Positions 1 through 5,622 of a DNA stretch of 13,804 bases are shown in pieces (the stretch's first letter is position 1; the number at the start of each line of letters is the position of its first letter). The notes beneath the pieces were generated by a model. That model worked only from the letters and a program-made list of their open reading frames with translations, made no database searches and had not been told where the DNA came from. Made by a program: the position numbers and the translations under genes. Source of the stretch: Eikenella longinqua (GTDB lineage Bacteria > Pseudomonadota > Gammaproteobacteria > Burkholderiales > Neisseriaceae); assembly GCF_001648355.1 (NCBI RefSeq), contig NZ_LXSL01000031.1, positions 1 to 13,804 on the forward strand, in the 5' to 3' direction.

Positions 1-211
1 TCGTCCAATTCGACCGGGCCGGCGAAAATTTCATCGGCCGCCAGTGCCAGATGATGGCTGATGACTTGGCGGATTTTGTGGTAGAACAGGATAGCAGAGT
101 TGGGTTGTATGCCTAAAATATCGGCAGCGGCACGGGCGGTAACTTCGAGTACAAAAACTCGAGCAGTTTCTTTTGTATTTTCCCACTTAGTTTACAATTG
201 GTTATTTGCAT
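1..211 (-). pseudogene. IS1016-type transposase, N-terminal part, frameshifted
   Basis: The minus strand from ATG 211 reads MQITNCKLSGKIQKKLLEF. The family sequence then continues in another frame as FVLEVTARAAADILGIQPNS, followed by a segment ending in PVELD at the window edge. This matches the N-terminus of IS1016/ISXO2-like DDE transposases as I know them (LLEFFVLEVTARSAADILG). The frame changes at a run of five T (plus-strand A run 153-157), where six T would restore the frame. The downstream frame has an in-frame stop upstream and no start of its own, so no intact protein is made unless ribosomes slip. The catalytic DDE part lies beyond the window. An inactivated copy is most likely; programmed slippage or a sequencing error in the homopolymer are the alternatives. 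Confidence 0.8.
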
Positions 212-250
212 TTTCGTAGCCTAGCATAGCTGCTAATCTACGTCAGCCCC
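1..250 (-). mobile_element. IS1016-like insertion sequence (IS1595 family), one end only
   Basis: The IS end lies at 250: read on the minus strand it begins GGGGCTGACGTAGATTAGC (250-232), which fits the GGGGCTG-type terminal repeats I recall for IS1016 elements. The transposase start follows about 20 bp inside. The other end is outside the window, so neither the matching inverted repeat nor a target duplication can be checked; if 8 bp were duplicated, as is usual for IS1595 elements, the copy here would be 251-258 (TTTGTTTT). The element sits 29 bp after the stop of the neighbouring minus-strand gene and so does not interrupt it. It is more AT-rich than the rest of the window. Confidence 0.75.
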
Positions 251-279
251 TTTGTTTTTATGTGTTTATCTGAAACAGC

Positions 280-909
280 CTATGCGGAAGTCACCGAATA
301 TGCTTTGCCTTCGTGCCCGCTTTCGTCGATGATTTGGCGCACGGCGGCGGCCAGCGCAGCGCGGGTCATGTATTGGCGGGGGATAGCGGGAAGCTGTTCG
401 TGCAGCTGGTAGGCGGTGCTGTCGCCGTCGGCGAGGCCGCAGGGGCGCAGGATGCTCCAGGCCAGTTGGCTTTGGCGCAGGGCGGTTTCGGCTTCGGTTT
501 TGGCGGCCACGGCTTCTCCCAGCGCTTGTTTGAACATATCGCTCATCAGGGGGAATTGTTCGCCGCAGCCCATGCTGGTGATGAGGATGAGGTGGGCTTG
601 GGGGGCGTGCTGTTCGAGGGCGCGGATGAGGTGGAGGTTGCCGGTGGCGTCGCTGCGGATGCCTTGTTCGTTTTTGCCGCCGATGAAGCTGACGACGATG
701 TCGGGTTGGAATTGTTGCACGGCTTGGGCGACGGCTTCTGCGTCGAGCGCATCGGCAACGGTGGTTTGGATGTGGTGTTGGGCGAAAAATTCATCGGATT
801 GTTGTTCCGGCAGCCTTAATGCGGCGACGGCGGTTTCGCGTTCGAGGCGGCTTAACTGGTGGATGAGTTGGCGGCCGCTGGGGCCGTTGGCGCCGAATAT
901 CATCAGCAT
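280..909 (-). CDS. NAD(P)-binding reductase, probable anaerobilin reductase (ChuY-like)
   Basis: This is a 209-aa atypical short-chain dehydrogenase/NAD(P)-binding Rossmann protein. Visible features are a glycine-rich dinucleotide motif GANGPSG at residues 6-12 right after the first beta strand, SFIGGK at 74-79, TSMGCG at 111-116 and ILRPCGL at 153-159. This is the NmrA/biliverdin-reductase-B-like fold. It has no signal peptide or membrane segment and should be cytosolic. ChuY of E. coli is a protein of about this size with the same fold; it uses NADPH to reduce anaerobilin, the product of ChuW, and chuY follows chuW and chuX. Here the gene follows a ChuW-ChuX fusion on the same strand after 106 bp, which is the main reason for the ChuY call. 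The start ATG at 909 has AGGAGC six bases upstream; ATG 903 is a weaker alternative. Seen: fold and neighbourhood. Inferred: substrate. Confidence 0.65.
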   Translation of the reverse strand: MLMIFGANGPSGRQLIHQLSRLERETAVAALRLPEQQSDEFFAQHHIQTTVADALDAEAVAQAVQQFQPDIVVSFIGGKNEQGIRSDATGNLHLIRALEQHAPQAHLILITSMGCGEQFPLMSDMFKQALGEAVAAKTEAETALRQSQLAWSILRPCGLADGDSTAYQLHEQLPAIPRQYMTRAALAAAVRQIIDESGHEGKAYSVTSA

Positions 910-945
910 GGCGGTGCTCCTGTTTGGGGTGGTGTTGGGAATGGA

Positions 946-979
946 TGCAGGCTGCTTCGGGTGTTTTAGCCAGCCTGCA
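946..979. other. Perfect 9-bp stem hairpin between the heme genes
   Basis: TGCAGGCTG (946-954) and CAGCCTGCA (971-979) form a perfect 9-bp stem with a 16-nt loop, in the 106-bp spacer between the ChuW-ChuX fusion and the ChuY-like gene. On the minus strand it is not followed by a T run, so it is not a classical terminator for the upstream gene; it may stabilise or attenuate the transcript. A DUS (988-999) lies beside it. Confidence 0.45.
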
Positions 980-987
980 CTTTGGTT

Positions 988-999
988 TTCAGGTAGCCT
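988..999 (-). repeat. DNA uptake sequence (DUS), single copy
   Basis: An exact AGGCTACCTGAA on the minus strand, in the spacer just after the stop codon of the ChuW-ChuX fusion. It is unpaired and acts as a marker for type IV pilus-dependent uptake of self DNA in Neisseriaceae. Confidence 0.9.
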
Positions 1000-1015
1000 T
1001 AACGCTCGGGCGGAT

Positions 1016-2848
1016 TCAGGCGAACAGGGCGCGCATGGCTTCGATTTGGTTTTGTTTCAGCTCGCCTTTTTCGTCGCGGCCGACGAAGATTTTGAACATG
1101 GCGCTGCCGCTGCGGTTCACGAAGTTGAGCGATACGGTGGATTTGCCCATAAAGGGGCGTTCGATGAGGTAGATGGCGGCGCAGTTTTCGTAGTAGATAT
1201 GGCCGTGGATGCCGCCTTCTTCGGCGTGCTCGAAGTTGTAGAAGCCGCGGCCGATTTTGCCGTGCGGGATTTTGCCGGTGACTTCGGCAATCACGTCGGG
1301 GGTGTGGGCGATAAAGGTAACGGCTTCGTTCCAGCCGGCGAGTGCCTGCATGATTTCGACAAAGCGGCTGCCTTCGGTTTTCTTCACGAGGTTTTCGGGC
1401 AGGCAGTTGATGACGTCTTCAAAGCTGCATTGGTGCTGGCCGGCGAGCATTTCGAGGATTTGGCCGGGGTTGTCGGCGAGCGAGTTGCGCAATACGGTTT
1501 GCTGTTCGGCGGAGAGTTTTTGCATGGTGGTTTCCTTTTCGTCGGGTGGGAGGGTCATCATCAGTTTGCGGGTAAGGGTGGGCGACCAGTAGCGGCCGCT
1601 GGTGTGGAGTTCGGCTTGGCCGTCCTTGTGGATTTCCAATAAATCGGCCTGTTGCCATTGGTGCAGCAGGGTTTGCGCTTCGGCGTTGCCGTCAAACAGG
1701 CGGGTGTTGATGCGGCCGAGTTCGATGTCGTGCTGCACTTGGCCGAGCAGGGCTTTGTGGCGGCCGTGGCGGCTCATGAAGGAGAGGGCTTTTCGGCCTT
1801 GCGGATTTTTCAGGTAGCCTTCCAAATCGCTCTGCACCTGGTAGCTGAAGCCGCCGAAGTTGCCGCCCGCGCCGGAACCGAAGGCGAGGCAGGGCATATT
1901 GGATTTGACCAGCGTGTTGTAGCGGTTGCGCTCGCCGCGCCCGGGGTAGGCGAAATGGTTGTTGCTCACCTGCTGCCAGCCGAGCCGCGCCAATTCGCGC
2001 ACGGCGTAGGCATAATGTTTTGATTGCACGTCAAAACCTAGCGGCGGCGGGAACGCTCCTTTTTCAATCATGCGGTTGATGGGCAGGAAGGGGTAGCAGT
2101 TGAAGGCGTAGGTGTCGAGGCCGGAGAGCGGCAGGGAGGCGGCGCGTTCGATGTCGTGCGCCCAGATGTCGTCGGTTTGGCCGGGCAGGCCGAAAATCAG
2201 GTCGGCCACGATGACGGCATCAAGGCCGCACAGTTCTTTCAGGTAGCCATAGGCTTCTTCGCCGCTGTGTTTGCGCCCGAGGCGGCGGCGGATGGCGGTG
2301 TTGAAGGTTTGGATGCCGATGGAGATGCGGTTTACGCCGGCTTCGATGGCGGCGCGGGCTTTGTCGAGCCCGAAATGGCTCATGCGGCCTTCGAGGGTGA
2401 ATTCGCAGTCGTCGGCCAGCGGCAGGTATTCATAGCAGGCGCGGACAAGGCGGGCGAGGTCGGGCGCGGACAGCGCGGTGGGCGTGCCGCCGCCGAAATA
2501 CACGGCTTGGATTTTGCCGCTGCCAGTGCGCTGCCGGGCTTCGGTTTCGAGTTCTTCAATGACTTTGTCCACGTACGCGCCGCCGTGCTCTTCTTTCCAG
2601 GCGTTGCGGTAGAAGCCGCAGAACACGCAGTGGTTGGCGCAGAAGGGGATGTGGATGTAGGCCAGGCCGTCTTCATCGAGCGAACGGGCGATTTGGCTTT
2701 GCCAGAGTTTCTGCCATTGCGGCATGGGCACAGGGATGCCGCCCCAAATCGGCATTAGCGCCTGCCTTTCGGGAAAGGCCTGTGGCGCGGCTTCTCGGGC
2801 GGGCCAGCGGATGGTTTGGATGGGGGTGGTTTCGGCGGTGGCGGGCAT
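1016..2848 (-). CDS. ChuW/HutW radical SAM heme-degrading enzyme fused to ChuX/HutX heme carrier
   Basis: A single 610-aa frame. Residues about 20-440 are a HemN-like radical SAM enzyme of the ChuW/HutW type: the [4Fe-4S]/SAM cysteines are C70, C74 and C77 (FCANHCVFCGFY), GGGTPT is at 119-124 and SIGIQTF at 176-182. ChuW opens heme without oxygen, giving anaerobilin and free iron. Residues 442-610 are a complete heme carrier of the HutX/ChuX family (about 165 aa normally), with GGIHGHIYYE at 545-554 and a conserved end around MFKIFVGRDE at 584-593. In the systems I know these are two neighbouring genes; here no stop separates them. Met442 (ATG at 1525-1523) has AAGGAA six bases upstream, so free HutX could also be made. 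Two DUS copies lie inside the HutW part (1809-1820; 2238-2249 with one mismatch). The start at 2848 has no clear SD, but homology appears to begin near residue 20, so the start cannot be far downstream. The protein is cytosolic. Confidence 0.88.
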   Translation of the reverse strand: MPATAETTPIQTIRWPAREAAPQAFPERQALMPIWGGIPVPMPQWQKLWQSQIARSLDEDGLAYIHIPFCANHCVFCGFYRNAWKEEHGGAYVDKVIEELETEARQRTGSGKIQAVYFGGGTPTALSAPDLARLVRACYEYLPLADDCEFTLEGRMSHFGLDKARAAIEAGVNRISIGIQTFNTAIRRRLGRKHSGEEAYGYLKELCGLDAVIVADLIFGLPGQTDDIWAHDIERAASLPLSGLDTYAFNCYPFLPINRMIEKGAFPPPLGFDVQSKHYAYAVRELARLGWQQVSNNHFAYPGRGERNRYNTLVKSNMPCLAFGSGAGGNFGGFSYQVQSDLEGYLKNPQGRKALSFMSRHGRHKALLGQVQHDIELGRINTRLFDGNAEAQTLLHQWQQADLLEIHKDGQAELHTSGRYWSPTLTRKLMMTLPPDEKETTMQKLSAEQQTVLRNSLADNPGQILEMLAGQHQCSFEDVINCLPENLVKKTEGSRFVEIMQALAGWNEAVTFIAHTPDVIAEVTGKIPHGKIGRGFYNFEHAEEGGIHGHIYYENCAAIYLIERPFMGKSTVSLNFVNRSGSAMFKIFVGRDEKGELKQNQIEAMRALFA

Positions 2849-2886
2849 GGTGTGGGGTGCCGGGTTGGGCAGCTTGTTGGTAAACG

Positions 2887-2898
2887 AGAATGGATTCT
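2887..2898. promoter_or_regulatory. Small palindrome over a possible -10 of the heme cluster
   Basis: AGAAT-GG-ATTCT is a 5-bp inverted repeat 39-50 bp upstream of the fusion gene's start. On the minus strand it overlaps TAGAAT, a candidate -10 box; no convincing -35 is seen. Its place and AT-rich symmetric shape would suit an iron regulator such as Fur, but it is far from a full Fur consensus. Weak evidence. Confidence 0.25.
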
Positions 2899-2945
2899 AC
2901 TACAGGGATAGCGTGGCTGAAATAGTTCGGGTGGGGGAGGGGATT

Positions 2946-2999
2946 TTCAGGTAGCCTGAAGCGTTTGTTATGAAGGAGGATTGTGTTTTCAGGTAGCCT
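2946..2999 (-). repeat. Two DUS copies in direct orientation
   Basis: Exact minus-strand DUS at 2946-2957 and 2988-2999, 42 bp apart and in the same orientation, in the 284-bp spacer between the heme fusion gene and the tRNA-editing gene. Apart from these, the small palindrome at 2887-2898 and the hairpin at 3088-3125, I see nothing else in this spacer. Confidence 0.9.
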
Positions 3000-3087
3000 G
3001 AATGTTTTGACTGGCATCAGAAGATGGGTGGCGGGGCTTTGGTGGCGCCGCGCTTGTAAATTGGCTTTACCTTTGTTCACTCAACAC

Positions 3088-3125
3088 AACGGGCAGATTG
3101 GCCATGGTGGCCGGCCCTGCCCGTT
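3088..3125 (-). terminator. Post-gene hairpin, first of a homologous pair
   Basis: AACGGGCAG (3088-3096) pairs with CTGCCCGTT (3117-3125), with an inner GGCC/GGCC stem (3100-3103 with 3109-3112). It begins seven bases after the stop of the tRNA-editing gene at 3133, so it forms at the 3' end of that transcript. The stretch after it on the minus strand (GTGTTGAG) is only mildly T-rich, so it is a weak intrinsic terminator or a 3'-end stabiliser. A near-copy lies at 3801-3839. Confidence 0.55.
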
Positions 3126-3132
3126 TGCTGGC

Positions 3133-3621
3133 CTAGAGTTCGACGATATGCGACTGATAGCCGATGGCTTGGAGGAATTTGAGCAGATCCGGCGTGGCTA
3201 GGAAGAGGGTTTTTTCGTTGGTGTTGGGGTGGAAACTCATGCGGGCTTCGGCCATGATGGCTTGGTCGAAATACACTTGGATGTCTCGTTTCGGATTGTT
3301 TAATAAACCGAACGGGGAAACCACGCCCGGTGGCAACTGCATTTTTTCCAGCAGGCTGTCAGCGGAAGCCATTTTGATGCGGCTTTCCTGCACCAGCTCT
3401 TTGAAACGCTCCATGTCGAGCTGTTTTTTATCGTCCATGATGACCAGGTAATAGGCGGTTTTTTTCTTGTTGGTGAGGAACATGGTTTTGGTGCGCACAC
3501 CTTCGATGCCTTCGATAAAGCTGTCTGCCTGCTCGGTGCTGAGGGCGGGCTCGTGTTCGACGATTTCAAACGGAATGTCCAGTTCGTTCAGTTTGCGTTC
3601 GACTGCTGCGTATAAATCCAT
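3133..3621 (-). CDS. Prolyl-tRNA-editing deacylase, ProXp-ala (YbaK-like) family
   Basis: A 162-aa protein with a single YbaK/INS-type editing domain. It fits the ProXp-ala (PrdX) branch, free-standing enzymes that hydrolyse Ala from mischarged tRNA(Pro) and so back up prolyl-tRNA synthetase. Visible features: EHEPALST at 22-29; a basic GVRTK at 41-45, whose K45 coincides with the lysine I recall as essential in ProXp-ala; the hallmark SPFG at 102-105 within PGVVSPFGLLNN; and FHPN at 130-133. Length is normal and the protein is cytosolic. The ATG at 3621 has a strong AAGGAG seven bases upstream. It appears to be monocistronic, with structured spacers on both sides. A general YbaK-like deacylase with another substrate is the alternative; family assignment is firm, exact amino acid less so. 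Confidence 0.85.
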   Translation of the reverse strand: MDLYAAVERKLNELDIPFEIVEHEPALSTEQADSFIEGIEGVRTKTMFLTNKKKTAYYLVIMDDKKQLDMERFKELVQESRIKMASADSLLEKMQLPPGVVSPFGLLNNPKRDIQVYFDQAIMAEARMSFHPNTNEKTLFLATPDLLKFLQAIGYQSHIVEL

Positions 3622-3689
3622 TTCGGTGCTCCTTGGAAGAGGGTTACGGTTTCTTGCCTGATAAATGAGTTTTAACGCCGTTGTTGCGC

Positions 3690-3743
3690 TTTAGCTTCGC
3701 AGAAACTTCGCTGCGCTGCCTGCGTTTTAGCTTCGCAGAAACT
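3690..3743 (+). repeat. Tandem TTTAGCTTCGCAGAAACT repeat
   Basis: The 18-mer TTTAGCTTCGCAGAAACT occurs at 3690-3707 and again at 3726-3743, a 36-bp period. The second unit is part of the longer repeat at 3725-3770. A third copy is on the other strand at 9863-9880. Confidence 0.8.
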
Positions 3744-3770
3744 CAGCTTGGGCTACGCCCAAACATCGTT
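3725..3770 (+). repeat. DUS-linked dispersed repeat, copy 1
   Basis: Positions 3725-3754 are a perfect 30-bp match, inverted, to 9852-9881; weaker similarity continues to 3770 (CGATGTTT on the other strand), after which both copies run straight into a DUS. The repeat carries internal symmetric pieces such as GGGC-TAC-GCCC (3750-3759). It lies in the 227-bp spacer upstream of the tRNA-editing gene and downstream of fadD. Confidence 0.8.
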
Positions 3771-3795
3771 TTCAGGTAGCCTTTTCAGGTAGCCT
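3771..3795 (-). repeat. Two adjacent DUS copies
   Basis: Exact minus-strand DUS at 3771-3782 and 3784-3795, one base apart and in direct orientation, between the dispersed repeat and the fadD post-gene hairpin. It looks like a local duplication of the uptake word. Confidence 0.9.
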
Positions 3796-3800
3796 CAAAG

Positions 3801-3839
3801 CAACGGGCAGATTGGCCGTGATGGCTGGTCTGCCCGTTG
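3801..3839 (-). terminator. Post-gene hairpin, second of a homologous pair
   Basis: An 11-bp stem, CAACGGGCAGA (3801-3811) with TCTGCCCGTTG (3829-3839), begins nine bases after the fadD stop codon at 3849. The inner stem GGCC/GGCT keeps pairing through a G-U. On the minus strand it is followed by CTTTGAGG, a short T stretch. It is a likely terminator or 3'-end stabiliser for fadD, and a near-copy of the hairpin at 3088-3125. Confidence 0.6.
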
Positions 3840-3848
3840 TTTGCTTGC

Positions 3849-5513
3849 TTAGGCCTGTTCGCGCAATTCGCGGCGCAGGATTTTGCCCACGTTGGATTTG
3901 GGCAGCTCATCGCGGAATTCGATGTCTTTCGGCACTTTGTAGGCGGTGAGCTGGAGGCGGCAGAAGCTGATGAGTTCTTCGCGGGTGAGGGCCGGGTTTT
4001 TTTTCACCACAAACAGCTTCAGCATTTCGCCGGTTTTGTTGCTGGGCACGCCGATGCAGGCGGCTTCCAGCACCATGGCGTGCCGGGTGACCACTTCTTC
4101 CACTTCGTTCGGATACACGTTGAAGCCGGACACCACAATCATGTCTTTTTTGCGGTCCACCAGCTTGATGAAGCCTTTTTCGTCCATTTTCACCATGTCG
4201 CCGGTGGCGAGGAAGCCGTTTTCATCGAGCGCGGCGGCGGTTTCTTCGGGGTGCTGCCAATAGCCCTGCATGATTTGCGGGCCTTTGATGCACAGCTCGC
4301 CGATTTCGCCTATCGGCACCTGCCTGCCGTGTTCGTCGCGGATTTCGATGTCGGTGTTGGACACGGGCAGGCCGATGGTGCCGTTGTATTCGCTGATGTT
4401 GAGCGGGTTGGCGCACACGCCGGGGCTGGCTTCGGTGAGGCCGTACACTTCCACGATGGGCTGGCCGGTGAGCGCTTTCCACTGCTGCGCCACGCTTTCC
4501 TGCACGGCCATGCCGCCGCCGAGGCAGAGTTTCCAGCTGGAGAAATCCACGCTGCGGAAGTCGGGATGGTTGAGCAGGGCGTTGAACAGGGTGTTCACGG
4601 CGGGCAGCACGCTCACGCGGTATTTCTTCAGCTCTTTGATGAAGGATCGGATGTCGCGCGGGTTGGTGATGAGCAGGTTTTGCGCGCCGATACGGGTGAA
4701 GATCATCAGGTTTACCGTGAGCGCGAACACGTGGTACATCGGCAGCGCGGTAACCACCAGCTCGCCTTCGGTGGAGAGGTTGGACTGAATCCACTCTTCG
4801 GCTTGCAGCATGTTGGCGCAGATGTTGCCGTGCGAGAGCATGGCGCCTTTGGATACACCGGTGGTGCCGCCGGTGTATTGCAGGAAGGCGGTGTCTTTCA
4901 GCGTGATGGGCACGTGGCGGAAGGTGTGCGCCGCGCCCTGCCTGAGCGCGCGGTTGAAGCGGACGGCGCCGAGCAGCCGGTAGGGCGGCACCATTTTTTT
5001 CACGTAGCGCACAATCAGGTTAACCAGCGTGCCTTTGAAAAAGCCGAGCAAATCGCCAATCGAGGCGAGGATGATGTGCTGCACCTGGGTGCCGGCCACC
5101 ACTTGGCTGAGGGTGTGGGCGAAGTTTTCCAGCACCAGGATGGTGGTGGCGCCGCTGTCTTTGAGCTGGTGTTGCAGCTCGCGCGGGGTGTAGAGCGGGT
5201 TTACGTTTACCACGATGCAGCCGGCCTGCAAAATGCCGAACACGGCCACGGGGTATTGCAGCAGGTTGGGCATCATCACGGCCACGCGGCTGCCTTTTTC
5301 CAGCTTGAGCACGTTTTGCAGGTAGGAGGCAAACTGTTCGGCCAGGCGGGCGGTTTCGGCATAGGTTTGCACCGTGCCGAAGTTGGTGAAGCCGGGGCGG
5401 TTGCCGTATTGGGCAACGGTTTCGCTGAACACGTCGCAGATTGAGCCGTAGCGGCGCACGTCGATTTCGGGGCGCACGCCTTCTTGATAGCTTTGCAGCC
5501 AGATTTTTTCCAA
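3849..5513 (-). CDS. fadD: Long-chain fatty acid-CoA ligase FadD
   Basis: An acyl-adenylate-forming enzyme: it activates long-chain fatty acids with ATP and CoA for beta-oxidation or phospholipid use, and normally associates with the inner membrane face. The protein follows E. coli FadD closely along its whole length (554 aa here, 561 there). Motifs: P-loop YTGGTTGVSKG at 213-223, YGLTE at 357-361, TGD at 437-439, hinge and fatty-acyl signature DRKKDMIVVSGFNVYPNE at 453-470, and the C-terminal catalytic lysine K544 in NVGKILRRE. I start at TTG 5513 (LEKIWLQSY), because AAGGAG lies six bases upstream and homology to FadD begins exactly there. The frame stays open to an ATG at 5633, but that extension would overlap mnmA and merely translates two DUS copies. 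Confidence 0.93.
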   Translation of the reverse strand: MEKIWLQSYQEGVRPEIDVRRYGSICDVFSETVAQYGNRPGFTNFGTVQTYAETARLAEQFASYLQNVLKLEKGSRVAVMMPNLLQYPVAVFGILQAGCIVVNVNPLYTPRELQHQLKDSGATTILVLENFAHTLSQVVAGTQVQHIILASIGDLLGFFKGTLVNLIVRYVKKMVPPYRLLGAVRFNRALRQGAAHTFRHVPITLKDTAFLQYTGGTTGVSKGAMLSHGNICANMLQAEEWIQSNLSTEGELVVTALPMYHVFALTVNLMIFTRIGAQNLLITNPRDIRSFIKELKKYRVSVLPAVNTLFNALLNHPDFRSVDFSSWKLCLGGGMAVQESVAQQWKALTGQPIVEVYGLTEASPGVCANPLNISEYNGTIGLPVSNTDIEIRDEHGRQVPIGEIGELCIKGPQIMQGYWQHPEETAAALDENGFLATGDMVKMDEKGFIKLVDRKKDMIVVSGFNVYPNEVEEVVTRHAMVLEAACIGVPSNKTGEMLKLFVVKKNPALTREELISFCRLQLTAYKVPKDIEFRDELPKSNVGKILRRELREQA

Positions 5514-5526
5514 TTTGGTCTCCTTG
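5514..5526 (-). promoter_or_regulatory. Shine-Dalgarno deciding the TTG start of fadD
   Basis: On the minus strand AAGGAG (5525-5520) is followed by ACCAAA and then TTG (5513). This is the best ribosome binding site near the gene, and it fixes the start 40 codons after the first upstream ATG. Confidence 0.8.
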
Positions 5527-5530
5527 ATAG

Positions 5531-5585
5531 AGGCTACCTGAAAAATATTTGCGGCGCGAAAGGGCGCTTGATTTTCAGGTAGCCG
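5531..5585. terminator. Inverted DUS pair after mnmA
   Basis: DUS at 5531-5542 (+) and a one-mismatch DUS at 5574-5585 (-) face each other across 31 bp, which itself holds GGCGC...GCGCT-like symmetry. The pair lies between the mnmA stop (5623) and the fadD start (5513) and can fold into a long stem in the mnmA transcript. It is a likely terminator by position. Confidence 0.5.
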
Positions 5586-5622
5586 GTTTGTGTTCTGTGG
5601 GTAGTTTGTTCGGCAGGGTGGT

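Noticed and set aside
2673..3080. 135-aa minus-strand frame upstream of the heme fusion gene
   Set aside because: It overlaps the start of the fusion gene in another frame and mainly translates two DUS copies (RLPEN repeats).
3837..5444. 535-aa open frame on the plus strand opposite fadD
   Set aside because: fadD has full-length family homology on the other strand; this frame is His/Gly/Val-rich with no motif.
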